From: Antrihabitans cavernicola | Lineage (GTDB): Bacteria; Actinomycetota; Actinomycetes; Mycobacteriales; Mycobacteriaceae | NCBI RefSeq assembly: GCF_008297975.1 | Contig: NZ_VLNY01000001.1 | Location: 372,001 to 436,000 of the forward strand | Length of the DNA stretch: 64,000 bases | Reading direction: 5' to 3' | Shown here: positions 42,216 through 50,563 of the stretch, in pieces | Layout of the letters: each line of letters opens with the position of its first letter | Numbering within the stretch: the first letter of the stretch is position 1 | Notes under the pieces: generated by a model | What the model was told of the DNA's origin: nothing | Databases searched by the model: none | What the model saw: the letters and a program-made list of their open reading frames with translations, nothing else | Translations under genes and position numbers: made by a program

Positions 42216-43121
42216 TTACCGCAGCGTGACCTGCCTGCTGCGGATGCCGTCACGCGAACGCCGTTCCTCCGACGTCAGCGGTGTATCGATGGCGAGAGCC
42301 TCCACCAGGCGCTCGCCCAATTCTGTTGCCGCAGGGGTCCATTCGCTCGCATGGCGCTCGTTGTCCAGATCGAACACCGGAACAAGCAGGCCGTGCGTGC
42401 GGAACGATCCCGCAAATCGCGAACCCTCGCCCAGGTTCAGTTTGCCCGCTGCGTGCAGGCGGGCGAGGGCGAGCATCAGGTCGTCTTCGCCTTCCGGTCG
42501 CACCCAGCGCAGGTGCGCCTTGTCGCCGGCGTCGACCCACCACGCGGCGTTCAGCCCGTCCAGGCGTGCCGACGGCATGATCGCCTGGTTGGCGCGCTCT
42601 ACGGTGGCCGCCACCTCGGCATCGGGCGCAACGCCCTCTGGGATCCACCAGTTGAAGTCCTTGTGGACCGTGATGTCGAGGACCGCGTCGGCGTCGACGA
42701 TGTCCGCGAAGGTGGGCGTGACCGCATCGAGCGGTGCCGAGTTCAGCGACTCACCGGGCTCGACCGTCGTCGCCCACTGCGCTGAGAATCCGAAGCCGAC
42801 CGCAGGATCGGCAGGCTCGGCCTGCACCTGGACGGCGATGTAGCCGGTGGGCACGTCGTCCTCGGAGCGAACCAGAGCTGCCACCGCTCCGGGCAGCACG
42901 GTCGCCAGATTCAGGAGACGGTTGCCGTCGCGAAGTGTCAGCGGGGCGGTCGCCGTCGGGACGAATTCGCGCATCGCGACGAGATCGCATTCGGCGGCAA
43001 GACCCTCGAACGGCCGGACCACGGCGGTCGACGCCTGTTCCTGCGCGGCCCTGCGCTCGGCGAGCTTCTCGGCTCGATTGCTGTTCGGCTTCGGAGTGTT
43101 GCGTTTGCTCTTCTTACCCAC
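42216..43121 (-). CDS. DUF5926 family protein
   Basis: This 301-residue protein begins with a basic tail (MGKKSKRNTPKPNSNRAEKLAERRA) and has a soluble actinobacteria-specific domain (DUF5926, often mislabelled topoisomerase II). It has ITVHKDFNWWIPEGV and AGSFRTHGLLVPVFDLD. No enzymatic motif is visible. The basic, nuclear-like tail suggests nucleic acid or ribosome contact; that is a guess. It ends 19 bp before the NatA gene and begins 11 bp after the glycerophosphodiesterase stop, so it could be read together with them. Confidence 0.82.
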   Translation of the reverse strand: MGKKSKRNTPKPNSNRAEKLAERRAAQEQASTAVVRPFEGLAAECDLVAMREFVPTATAPLTLRDGNRLLNLATVLPGAVAALVRSEDDVPTGYIAVQVQAEPADPAVGFGFSAQWATTVEPGESLNSAPLDAVTPTFADIVDADAVLDITVHKDFNWWIPEGVAPDAEVAATVERANQAIMPSARLDGLNAAWWVDAGDKAHLRWVRPEGEDDLMLALARLHAAGKLNLGEGSRFAGSFRTHGLLVPVFDLDNERHASEWTPAATELGERLVEALAIDTPLTSEERRSRDGIRSRQVTLR

Positions 43122-43132
43122 GAAGGCAAAAC

Positions 43133-43900
43133 CTACACGGCAGCAAGCCAGCCCTTGGTTCTGCCGGGGTGGTTGGTGGCCAGCCAGCTGACGCCGAGAT
43201 CACGGCACAGGGCGACATCCTCTTGATCGTCCACGGTCCAGCAGTAGGTGGCCCGGCCTGCCGCGGCAGCACGATCGACCAGCTCAGGATGCTCGCGCAG
43301 CGTCTTGACCGACGGGCCGACGGCCGTGGCGCCGACGGTCGTGGCCGCACCGCCTCCCAGGTACACCGACGAGTCGCCAAGCAGCACGGTCGGCAACAAC
43401 GGCGCCGATCGACGAATCCGCCACACAGCGGTGGCCGAGAAGGACATGACGACGGCGCGCGAATGATCGGCCGACGGTGGCGAGGCGATGCCGAATCGCT
43501 GCAACTCGGCGAGCACCTTGTTCTCCACCAGCCCGCCGTAGCGAACCGGATGCTTGGTCTCGACGAACAACTTTGTGGGCCGCGCGCGCCAGTCGAGCAC
43601 CAGCGTGATCAGTTCGCCGAGCGTCAGCACCGTCGCAGGCCTGCCGGGGCCGCCGAAGTCGAGTTCGCGTAGCTGTTCCAGCGTCATCTCGCTGACCAGG
43701 CCGGTGCCGTTGGAGGTGCGCTCGACGGTCCGGTCGTGCACACAGACGAGGTGTCCGTCGCGGGTCAGCCGCACGTCGCATTCGACGCCGTCGGCACCCT
43801 GTTCGAGCGCGAGTTCGTAGGCGGCGAGGGTGTGTTCCATCCGCTCGGCCGATGCTCCGCGATGTGCGACGACGAAAGGCTCGCGAGCGTCCGGGGTCAC
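43133..43900 (-). CDS. glpQ: Glycerophosphodiester phosphodiesterase
   Basis: This is a 255-residue TIM-barrel phosphodiesterase that hydrolyses glycerophosphodiesters to glycerol-3-phosphate and an alcohol. The hallmark motif is VVAHRGASAERMEHT at the start. Others are GADGVECDVRLTRDGHLVCVHD (metal-binding Glu and Asp) and the later VETKHP. No signal peptide is present, so it is probably cytoplasmic. The GTG at 43900 overlaps the preceding gene's stop (GTGA). The much longer open frame upstream (to 44860) is a shadow of the DUF4328 gene. It matches GlpQ1 (Rv3842c). Confidence 0.93.
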   Translation of the reverse strand: MTPDAREPFVVAHRGASAERMEHTLAAYELALEQGADGVECDVRLTRDGHLVCVHDRTVERTSNGTGLVSEMTLEQLRELDFGGPGRPATVLTLGELITLVLDWRARPTKLFVETKHPVRYGGLVENKVLAELQRFGIASPPSADHSRAVVMSFSATAVWRIRRSAPLLPTVLLGDSSVYLGGGAATTVGATAVGPSVKTLREHPELVDRAAAAGRATYCWTVDDQEDVALCRDLGVSWLATNHPGRTKGWLAAV

Positions 43901-44883
43901 TTCGCAACGACCTCCTGCTGAGCAGTCTTCGCGACCGGCCGGATCGGCTCGATCACCGGGTGTGCGGGACCGGTGGCAGGCAGCCACCGCTTCGGGACCA
44001 GTGCCCGACCCACCGCGTCCTGGCCGTCGATATCTCGCATCACCATGATTGTCAGCACCGCGACGCCCATCGCAACCAGGTCGGTGAGCGCGGTGAAGAA
44101 CACGCCGTCCACCTTGGCCTGCAACGAATCCGCGAAGCGCCACGCCAGGGCTGCGATCGTCATCGCTCCACCGAAAACCCAGGCGCACCACCAGGTTCGG
44201 ATCAGTTTCTTGCGCTTGGGCGTTGCGTCCGCCGTGAGCTCGGTGAGGAAGACGCCCGGCATCGCCAGGTTCACGACAGGGATCAGACAGCCGAGCGCCA
44301 GCGTTCGCAACGACCGCGGATCTCGACGTCCGGCGTTGTCGAAGGTGCGTCGACGCGCTGCGGCAAGCCACCCGACCGCGGCGACCGCGGCGACCACCGC
44401 GGCAAGCAGAGCCAGGATCGACATCATCCAGACGGCGGTGTCGGACAGCGCGAGCACCAACGGATCGATCAGCCGTGTCCGGTTGTACAGCAGCACGATG
44501 TAGCGACCGATCTCCGCAGCGCCTGCAACGGCGAACAGCACGGCGGCGACGGTCGTGAAGTAGGGCGCGCGATCGGCCAGTCCGGCGAATCCGCGTCGAC
44601 GACGTGTGCTCGGCAGCGCGGGCGGTGGATCGAGCAGACCCCAGCGCGGTGTCTCGCGGTAGGCGGGCGTCGGACCGAGTCGGGCGGGCCTGCGCCGCGG
44701 TTGCGTGGTCGGACCGTCGGGCCGACGGACCACCCAGCGGTAGTTGCGTCGGCGCGCAGGAGCATCGATAGGCGCAGGTGCGAACAACACACCCTGGCAA
44801 CGCGGACACCACTGGATCGGCTGGCCCTGGACCGGCCACTGCGCGCCGCATCGCGCGCACAGTTGCACCGAGTTCGCGTTCAT
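43897..44883 (-). CDS. Zinc-ribbon / DUF4328 membrane protein
   Basis: This 328-residue protein has an N-terminal zinc ribbon (LCARCGAQWP and WCPRCQGVLF). A basic, Pro/Arg-rich cytoplasmic linker follows, then about six membrane helices matching DUF4328 (PYFTTVAAVLFAVAGAAEIGRYIVLLY; LGCLIPVVNLAMPGVFLTEL). It has no known activity. It corresponds to Rv3843c by position and domain. Start and stop overlap the rhodanese and GDPD genes, so the three are one transcription unit with that gene order. Confidence 0.85.
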   Translation of the reverse strand: MNANSVQLCARCGAQWPVQGQPIQWCPRCQGVLFAPAPIDAPARRRNYRWVVRRPDGPTTQPRRRPARLGPTPAYRETPRWGLLDPPPALPSTRRRRGFAGLADRAPYFTTVAAVLFAVAGAAEIGRYIVLLYNRTRLIDPLVLALSDTAVWMMSILALLAAVVAAVAAVGWLAAARRRTFDNAGRRDPRSLRTLALGCLIPVVNLAMPGVFLTELTADATPKRKKLIRTWWCAWVFGGAMTIAALAWRFADSLQAKVDGVFFTALTDLVAMGVAVLTIMVMRDIDGQDAVGRALVPKRWLPATGPAHPVIEPIRPVAKTAQQEVVAK

Positions 44884-45224
44884 CAGTAGATCTTCGCCTG
44901 ACCGTCCTCGTTGGTCAGCGGACGTCCCGCCTTCTGCCACGCGACCATACCGTCACGCACGTTGACGGCGTCGAATCCCACGTTGTTCAGAAACTCGACG
45001 GCGTGCACGGAACGGCCGCCCTGTCTGCACACCACGTAGAGGTCGGCATCCATGTCGACTTCGCCGAACCGCCCGGGGATCTCCGCCAACGGAATATGGA
45101 CGGCACCCGGGGCGTGGCCCAGCGCCCACTCGTCGTCTTCGCGGACGTCGAGCAGCACCACCGACTCGGACAACTCCGCAGGCACCTCGGTGGCCGAAAT
45201 CGACGGAACGTGGGGGAAAGTCAC
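44883..45224 (-). CDS. Rhodanese-like domain protein
   Basis: This is a single-domain rhodanese of 113 residues. The active-site loop is VVCRQGGRS with Cys66, following strand DADLYVVC. Other conserved parts are LLDVREDDEWALGHAPGAVHIPL. A six-residue CxxxxxR loop is usual for sulfurtransferases, rather than the seven-residue loop of Cdc25-like phosphatases. It moves sulfur between small molecules or proteins. Start at a GTG (45224). The divergent promoter region on its 5' side contains the DnaA-box cluster. Confidence 0.9.
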   Translation of the reverse strand: MTFPHVPSISATEVPAELSESVVLLDVREDDEWALGHAPGAVHIPLAEIPGRFGEVDMDADLYVVCRQGGRSVHAVEFLNNVGFDAVNVRDGMVAWQKAGRPLTNEDGQAKIY

Positions 45225-45277
45225 ATCTTCGATACTGTCACGCCCCGCATACCCTGCACACTGCCCCTGATCCAGGA

Positions 45278-45439
45278 TGTGGATAACTTCCAGCGAACTT
45301 GGACAGCCGGTTTGTTTCTGTGGATTATCGCCACAGTCGGGCTGGAAATGTGAGCCACGCCACTGCCCCTGGGTACCTTATCCACAGTTTCCACAGGCTG
45401 ATCCACAGAAATTGGCTATCGGGGCGCCCGTGTTCCACA
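45278..45439. other. Cluster of DnaA-box-like sites
   Basis: Within 162 bp there are two exact TTATCCACA boxes: 45378-45386 on the plus strand and 45278-45286 on the minus strand. Two have one mismatch: 45319-45327 on the minus strand (TAATCCACA) and 45399-45407 on the plus strand (TGATCCACA). Two more have two mismatches (45387-45395 and 45431-45439). Three are nearly contiguous. The region lies between the rhodanese start and the gene at 45712 and has no other function that I can see. No dnaA or dnaN is in the window, so this is a site that DnaA may bind, not shown to be the origin. Confidence 0.65.
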
Positions 45440-45563
45440 GGTTGCGCCTATCAGAGCTAACAACACGCTCAGGAAGAAGGACCCTTGCGCGGACCACGAC
45501 CGGGCCGAGATTCCCCCTCCAAGACCTCGGGCCGGCCGCGTCCACCTGTGCGAGGCCACTCCT

Positions 45564-45624
45564 CCCCCACATATATTGAGACGGACGTGGGGGCCGTTCG
45601 GTTCCACGCGGTGACGAATATTCG
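45564..45624. repeat. Hairpin and palindrome in the same intergenic region
   Basis: CCCCCAC (45564-45570) and GTGGGGG (45587-45593) form a 7-bp stem with a 16-base loop. CGAATATTCG (45615-45624) is a perfect palindrome. Open frames here are short and atypical, so I see no gene in 45225-45711. TTAGCCT about ten bases before the GTG at 45712 is a candidate -10. Confidence 0.45.
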
Positions 45625-45711
45625 TGCGGCCATGCCGAATCGCCGGTCGGCCAGGTGAGCAACAAACATTTTCGCCACTCCCGGTTCGCTCGGATCGGTT
45701 AGCCTGAGCGC

Positions 45712-46308
45712 GTGGAACTGAGCGACGAGCAACGCCACGGACTCAATACCGCCCTCTCCGAGGCCACCTACGTGGGGCTGACGATCGATGAAGCGGCTGC
45801 CACCGTGCGGGTCGAACTACAGGTACTCGCCCTTCCGGCAGAGGGTCCCGCAACCGAGAATCGGACCGTCATCCTTGCGCTGACCGGCGTCGGACGGATT
45901 GCCGCGTCGTTGCGCAAGAAGGACTGGTACGACGAGGATCCGATCGTCGAGCCGCTGGACCTGGCGGGTATCGATGCCGCCGTTCGTAGCTTCGGCGGCG
46001 GTGCTCTGCACGGCTGGGAATTCTTCGATCTACCGGACAGCAGCTGGACGCAGTGGCGTGAGTTGCTGAGCCTCGACACGAAGGTCTCCGACCAGCCCGC
46101 CGACCACGTGGTCGAGCTGTATCAGCAGGACGGTGTCGGCCCACGCGAGCTGGACATGCGGATCTGGTTCACCGACGTGTCCATCCGCAACGACGGTGAC
46201 GCCGATATTCCCCTGCAGGACTTCATCGACGGCGGCGCCCGCTGGTGGGACGCACACGATCACAACGATCCGCGCGCAGTGACCGCAGAGGTGGCACCGC
46301 CGCTGTAG
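45712..46308 (+). CDS. Conserved hypothetical protein
   Basis: I do not recognise this 198-residue soluble acidic protein. It has strands VGLTIDEAAATVRVELQVLAL and NRTVILALTGVGRIAASLRKKDW, and the trace GALHGWEFFD and MRIWFTDVSIRNDGDADIPLQDFIDGG near the C-terminus. These are similar to proteins that occur only in actinobacteria. The start is a GTG at 45712. A leaderless transcript is plausible. The stop is 8 bp from the end of the convergent msrA. Its role is unknown. Confidence 0.78.
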   Translation: MELSDEQRHGLNTALSEATYVGLTIDEAAATVRVELQVLALPAEGPATENRTVILALTGVGRIAASLRKKDWYDEDPIVEPLDLAGIDAAVRSFGGGALHGWEFFDLPDSSWTQWRELLSLDTKVSDQPADHVVELYQQDGVGPRELDMRIWFTDVSIRNDGDADIPLQDFIDGGARWWDAHDHNDPRAVTAEVAPPL

Positions 46309-46316
46309 TCGAGTTC

Positions 46317-46985
46317 CTAGGCCCCCAAGCCGACCGGGCAGCTGACGCCGGTCGCGTGGATCGGGCAGTAGCCGCCGGGGTTCTTGGCCAGGTACTGCTG
46401 GTGGTAGCCCTCGGCGTAATAGAAGTGCTGTAGCGGCGCGATCTCGGTGGTGATGGCTCCGTAGCCGGCATCGGCCAAGCGCTTGCCGTACGCCTCCGCG
46501 GTGCTGCGGGCAATCTCGGCTTGCTCGTCGTTGGCCGTATAGATCGCCGAACGGTATTGCGTGCCTTGATCGTTGCCTTGCCGCATGCCCTGCGTCGGGT
46601 CGTGGTTCTCCCAGAACTGCTTGAGAATGCCGTCGTATCCGATCACCTTGGTATCGAACACCACCAACACCGATTCGGTGTGGCCGGTGCGACCGGAGCA
46701 GGTCTCCTCGTACGTCGGGTTCGGCGTCACACCACCGGCGTATCCGACGGCGGTCGAATACACACCGTCGAGCTCCCAGAACTCCTTTTCGGCGCCCCAG
46801 AAACATCCCATCGCGACGATCGCGGTTTCCATGCCCTCCGGAAACGGCGGCTGCAAGGTATGTCCGTTCACGTAATGCGTGTTCGGAACCGCTATCGGAT
46901 CAGCTCGACCGGGCAGCGCCTGATCGGGCGAGACCATTACCGACTTTGCGCCAACTTTTCCGAGGAGTTCGTCGTACCAAGACAT
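46317..46985 (-). CDS. msrA: Peptide methionine-S-sulfoxide reductase
   Basis: This is a 222-residue MsrA that reduces methionine-S-sulfoxide in proteins. The catalytic Cys61 lies in [11 protein letters not shown], with conserved Tyr/Glu residues in [15 protein letters not shown] and [10 protein letters not shown]. The C-terminus has two recycling cysteines ([15 protein letters not shown]) for thioredoxin-dependent turnover. The long N-terminal part ([18 protein letters not shown]...) is seen also in the E. coli protein, so the start at 46985 is trusted. That start lies inside the end of the acyltransferase gene, which overlaps it by 49 bp. Confidence 0.95.
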   Translation of the reverse strand: MSWYDELLGKVGAKSVMVSPDQALPGRADPIAVPNTHYVNGHTLQPPFPEGMETAIVAMGCFWGAEKEFWELDGVYSTAVGYAGGVTPNPTYEETCSGRTGHTESVLVVFDTKVIGYDGILKQFWENHDPTQGMRQGNDQGTQYRSAIYTANDEQAEIARSTAEAYGKRLADAGYGAITTEIAPLQHFYYAEGYHQQYLAKNPGGYCPIHATGVSCPVGLGA

Positions 46986-48151
46986 GGTTCGATGCTACGC
47001 GCGGCGATGCGCTCGGTCCTGGCGCGATATCTGCCGGTGATCCATTTGGCGCACGGCACTTCCACCCAGCGGTACAGCGCTTCGGAACACAGACCGGCGA
47101 TCACCAGGAAGACCACGATCGCACCGGTCTTGCCGAAGAAGCCGACGGTCATGTCGTAGGCGCGGTACAGCACGAGGGTGTGCACCAGGTAGATCGCATA
47201 ACTGCGAGTGGCGAGCCACTTGACCACCCGGGCCTGCGCGAGCGGTCCACCGTGGGTGGCGAGCAGCAGCACGACGGCGGAGACGACGGCCATCGTCCAG
47301 AGGTAATGCTCGACGCCCGCTCCGTAGGCGTCCCAGCCGCTTGCCAGGCGCACCACCTCCACCTGCACCAACGTGGCGGCGACCACCCAACGCCAGTCGG
47401 CGATACCGGTCCAGGCCAGGTAGATGATCTGGCCGACGAAGATAGCGGGCAGTGTGCCTGCCACCTTGAAGAGGATCGGCACCTCGGCCGGGTTGTGGAC
47501 GAGGAAGTGGTACGCGATCAGCACGGCACCGGAGAACAGTCCGCCTGCCAGGGGCACCAGGATCGGCTTGGTCTGCAGCACCCGTCGTGCGGAAATGCAG
47601 TAGACGTAGAAGAAGATCTGCACCAGCAACGTCCAGGTCACGCCGAGAACGACAGCCTGGTGATCGAGGAAGAACCCGCCGAAGACGAAGCTCAGCAGCG
47701 CCTGGCCGTTGGTGATGGTCGGCTGGCCGCTGAAGAGGCTGTTGATGCCCAGCCGTACCAGCACGATCGCCACGACCAACGTCAGCCACAGCGACGGCAC
47801 CAGCCGGGCGATGCGATTGACCATGAACTGCATGGGCTTCTGCCGCGTCGCGGAGCCGGTCAGGAGAAATCCGGTGACGACCATGAAGAACGCGACACCC
47901 AGGAACGACAGGTGCTGGTTCAGTCCGATGGCGTTGACGAACACCGCATAGACCCAGTCGATCAGCCACCAACCGGTGTGCAGATCGTCGATGAGGTAGT
48001 ACGAAATGTGCGAGTAGATGACCGTGAGGACGGCGATCGCGCGGATCAGATCTATACCGGGGAGCTGCATCCGGCGAGGAGGAACCGATGGCGTCTCACC
48101 CTGCTCCGACGCCACCTGCGGCACCGACGAACGGGGTACGACACTGGTCAC
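46937..48151 (-). CDS. Membrane acyltransferase (OafA/YrhL-like)
   Basis: This is a 404-residue acyltransferase 3 family protein with about ten membrane helices. The N-terminal helix has the family pattern ([20 protein letters not shown] with His of the active site). Further conserved parts are [19 protein letters not shown] and [10 protein letters not shown] (Arg-rich motif). Such enzymes O-acylate surface glycans, lipids or macrolides; the acceptor is unknown. The start is a GTG at 48151. Its last 16 codons overlap the start of msrA, so the two are probably co-translated. Confidence 0.88.
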   Translation of the reverse strand: MTSVVPRSSVPQVASEQGETPSVPPRRMQLPGIDLIRAIAVLTVIYSHISYYLIDDLHTGWWLIDWVYAVFVNAIGLNQHLSFLGVAFFMVVTGFLLTGSATRQKPMQFMVNRIARLVPSLWLTLVVAIVLVRLGINSLFSGQPTITNGQALLSFVFGGFFLDHQAVVLGVTWTLLVQIFFYVYCISARRVLQTKPILVPLAGGLFSGAVLIAYHFLVHNPAEVPILFKVAGTLPAIFVGQIIYLAWTGIADWRWVVAATLVQVEVVRLASGWDAYGAGVEHYLWTMAVVSAVVLLLATHGGPLAQARVVKWLATRSYAIYLVHTLVLYRAYDMTVGFFGKTGAIVVFLVIAGLCSEALYRWVEVPCAKWITGRYRARTERIAARSIEPCLGTTNSSEKLAQSR

Positions 48152-48218
48152 GACATCTCATATTAAGCGCGCGTTCACCGGACCCGCCAATCGAAGAGCT
48201 GCACTGCTGGTAGGCGCG

Positions 48219-48293
48219 GTGCACAGTTCGTGCACTCGGTGATCTTGACGGTTGCCATGGGTGTACGAATGAGAAAGGGTGGGAATACCCACC
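48219..48293. promoter_or_regulatory. Palindromes upstream of the superoxide dismutase gene
   Basis: The 212-bp divergent gap between acyltransferase and sodA holds GTGCACagttcGTGCAC (48219-48235) and GGTGGGaataCCCACC (48278-48293). Either might bind a metal- or redox-sensing regulator. No known box was identified. Confidence 0.35.
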
Positions 48294-48363
48294 TGACGTC
48301 ATCTATTGCACTGGGTAGTACCGCACCAACTGGGTCGCAATACAAAACTACGAAGGGACGCTC

Positions 48364-48984
48364 GTGTCTGACTACACCTTGCCGGATCTCGACTGGGACT
48401 ACTCCGCGTTGGAGCCCCACATCTCGGGCGAGATCAACGAGCTTCACCATTCCAAGCACCACGCCGCCTACGTGGCAGGCGCCAACACCGCGCTGGAGAA
48501 GCTCGCCGCTGCCCGTGACGCCGACGATCACGGTTCGATCTTCCTCTTCGAGAAGAACCTCGCATTCCACCTCGGTGGTCACGTGAACCACTCCATCTGG
48601 TGGAAGAACCTTTCCCCGAACGGTGGCGACAAGCCCGAGGGCGACCTCGCGGCCGCGATCGACGACCAGTTCGGCTCGTTCGACAAGTTCCGCGCGCAGT
48701 TCACCGCTGCGGCCAACGGCCTGCAGGGCTCCGGCTGGGCAGTCCTCGGCTACGACACGCTCGGCAAGAAGCTGCTCACCTTCCAGCTCTACGACCAGCA
48801 GGCCAACGTGCCGCTCGGCATCATCCCGCTGCTCCAGGTCGACATGTGGGAGCACGCCTTCTACCTGCAGTACAAGAACGTGAAGGCCGATTACGTGAAG
48901 GCGTTCTGGAACGTCGTCAACTGGGCCGACGTCCAGGCACGCTTCACCAACGCAACCTCGCTGACGGGCATCGTCACGGCGTAA
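48364..48984 (+). CDS. sodA: Superoxide dismutase (Fe/Mn)
   Basis: This is a 206-residue Fe/Mn superoxide dismutase. Metal ligands are His28 (ELHHSKHH), His76 ([10 protein letters not shown]), Asp160 and His164 (VDMWEHAFY). Start is a GTG at 48364 with GAAGGGA ribosome site. No secretion signal is present, although mycobacterial SodA is exported by an accessory route. The metal specificity cannot be settled from sequence; GDT1-type transporter nearby makes Mn plausible. A hairpin follows at 48996. Confidence 0.95.
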   Translation: MSDYTLPDLDWDYSALEPHISGEINELHHSKHHAAYVAGANTALEKLAAARDADDHGSIFLFEKNLAFHLGGHVNHSIWWKNLSPNGGDKPEGDLAAAIDDQFGSFDKFRAQFTAAANGLQGSGWAVLGYDTLGKKLLTFQLYDQQANVPLGIIPLLQVDMWEHAFYLQYKNVKADYVKAFWNVVNWADVQARFTNATSLTGIVTA

Positions 48985-48995
48985 TGCGACTTCGT

Positions 48996-49045
48996 CGCAG
49001 GTGAGCGTTTAGTTGGTCCCTGGACCAACTTTCCGCTCACCTGCG
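48996..49045. terminator. Long hairpin after sodA
   Basis: Outer arms CGCAGGTGAGCG (48996-49007) and CGCTCACCTGCG (49034-49045) enclose three unpaired bases on each side and an inner stem AGTTGGTCC/GGACCAACT. It is a strong candidate terminator. Its CGCAGGT outer end and symmetric internal bulge resemble the 21705-21792 hairpin. Confidence 0.75.
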
Positions 49046-49178
49046 CGTAGCGCACTTTTCTGGCACTCCCCCTCTCTTGTGTGCCAGCCCAGTTGTGCCG
49101 CAATCTTTGTGTAGCTGGGCAAGGTGGCCCCGGAACGGTTTTCGAAAAAGCTGGTCGGGATGCACCGAGGAGGCACAC

Positions 49179-49706
49179 GTGAACGAAAACGATTTTGTGG
49201 GCGTATCGCCCTTTCACGCCGCCGGCACGCTTCGCGGCTTCGTCATCTCCGGTCGGTGGCCCTACACGACCAAGGAGTGGGCACAGATTCTCGTGCTCGC
49301 CGTTCGGGTCGCCACCCTCCCCGGTTTGCTGTCCACCACGACGGTGTTCGGTGCCCGTGAGGAACTTCCCGACAATCCGCAGCCGGGAACGGTGGGCTTG
49401 GTGCTCTCCGAGGGGCCGGTGATCGGCGAGTCCGCCGTCACCCCCGGACGGTTCGCAGCGCACCTCCCGCCCGCGCTGCTGATGTTGCATCCGCCGTCGG
49501 AAACCCGTCCGTCCCTGCCCGAGTGTGAGGGCGCCGCATCGGGTTGCCTTCTGCTGCCGGGCATTCCGCATCTGGGTCTCGAGCATCGTGCGGCATGGGT
49601 GGAGACCGAGTCCGACGGAACCGTCACCTCCATGGTCAGCCGAATCGGCATCGACCCGATCAGCGATCCCGACACCGCGGTTTTGGCTATGCTCCTCGCC
49701 TCGTAA
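49179..49706 (+). CDS. Conserved hypothetical protein (Rv3847-like by position)
   Basis: I do not recognise a domain in this 175-residue protein. It starts MNENDFVGVSPFHAAGTLRGFVISG, has WAQILVLAVRVATLPGLLSTTTVFGA and a proline-rich middle (LPPALLMLHPPSETRPSLPECEG). It has no signal peptide. The GTG at 49179 follows GAGGAGG. By position between sodA and the GDT1 gene it resembles M. tuberculosis Rv3847. Function unknown. Confidence 0.78.
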   Translation: MNENDFVGVSPFHAAGTLRGFVISGRWPYTTKEWAQILVLAVRVATLPGLLSTTTVFGAREELPDNPQPGTVGLVLSEGPVIGESAVTPGRFAAHLPPALLMLHPPSETRPSLPECEGAASGCLLLPGIPHLGLEHRAAWVETESDGTVTSMVSRIGIDPISDPDTAVLAMLLAS

Positions 49707-49834
49707 GGGTCACCGAAACCGAACGGCGGGTCACCCTGAATCGCACCACCGGTTCACCCAAACTTATTGTGCGCATTGCCTTTTCGTAGTTCCACGTTTT
49801 GCGCACACTTTCCGCCTTCCGTACAGTTTCGATC

Positions 49835-50563
49835 ATGCTTGCTGCCCTGCTCCTCAGCTTCGGCGTGATCTTCGTTGCCGAACTCGGCGACAGGTCACAA
49901 CTGATGGCCATGACCTTCGCCCTCCGCTACAAGTGGTGGGTGGTGTTGAGCGGCATCATCGTTGCGACCACCGTCGTCCACCTGCTCTCGGTCGCTATCG
50001 GCCACTTCCTGGGCGCAGCGCTGCCTACCAACCTGATCGCGATCATCGGTGGCGTCGCGTTCCTCACCTTCGGGGTGTGGACGTTGCGCGGTGACACACT
50101 CGAGGACGACGACGCCACCAAAGCCCAGCGCACCACCGCCCCCGCGATATTCGCCGTTGCGTCGGCATTCCTGCTCGCCGAACTCGGTGACAAGACGATG
50201 CTCGCGACCATCACCCTTGCCGCGGACAACGATTGGGTCGGCGTCTGGATCGGCTCGACGATCGGCATGGTTGCCGCCGACGCACTCGCGATCATCGTCG
50301 GCGCGGTCGCCGGCAAGCATCTGCCGGAACGCCAGATCACCATTGCCGCGGCCGGGCTGTTCCTCTTCTTCGGAGTCTGGCTGATTTCCGAAGGGGCACT
50401 GGATGTCTCGACCGGTACAGCGATTCTGATCAGCACGGCGGGGACAGTCGTACTCGCTGCAATCCTGTGGCTGTTCCGAAGCCGCTTCCGCGCGATCACG
50501 CGCAATCCGACTGACTCACGCGATACGACGCAAGATCTCGAGCACCTGCCCGATCATCGCTGA
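49835..50563 (+). CDS. GDT1/TMEM165-family cation transporter
   Basis: This 242-residue membrane protein has two repeats of the ExGD motif that defines the UPF0016/GDT1 family: VAELGDRSQLMAM near residue 13 and LAELGDKTMLATI near residue 111. These acidic residues coordinate the cation. About six or seven helices are present. Family members carry Mn2+ or Ca2+ (bacterial MneA-type exporters, TMEM165), so manganese export or import is the best guess. It is near sodA, whose enzyme uses Mn or Fe. Its 3' end overlaps the LysR gene end by 48 bp. Confidence 0.9.
   Translation: MLAALLLSFGVIFVAELGDRSQLMAMTFALRYKWWVVLSGIIVATTVVHLLSVAIGHFLGAALPTNLIAIIGGVAFLTFGVWTLRGDTLEDDDATKAQRTTAPAIFAVASAFLLAELGDKTMLATITLAADNDWVGVWIGSTIGMVAADALAIIVGAVAGKHLPERQITIAAAGLFLFFGVWLISEGALDVSTGTAILISTAGTVVLAAILWLFRSRFRAITRNPTDSRDTTQDLEHLPDHR

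Noticed and set aside
43901-44860. N-terminal 320-residue extension of the glycerophosphodiesterase
   Set aside because: It is the DUF4328 gene in another frame, Arg/Ser-rich; the GTG at 43900 fits the family start.
45278-45439. DnaA-box cluster as the chromosomal origin
   Set aside because: No dnaA, dnaN, rpmH or gyrB is present, and actinobacterial origins lie between dnaA and dnaN; kept only as a DnaA-binding site candidate.
45469-45738. 89-residue minus-strand frame between rhodanese and 45712
   Set aside because: It overlaps the start of the real gene, has a Pro/Gly/Arg-rich end, no ribosome site and contains hairpin sequence.
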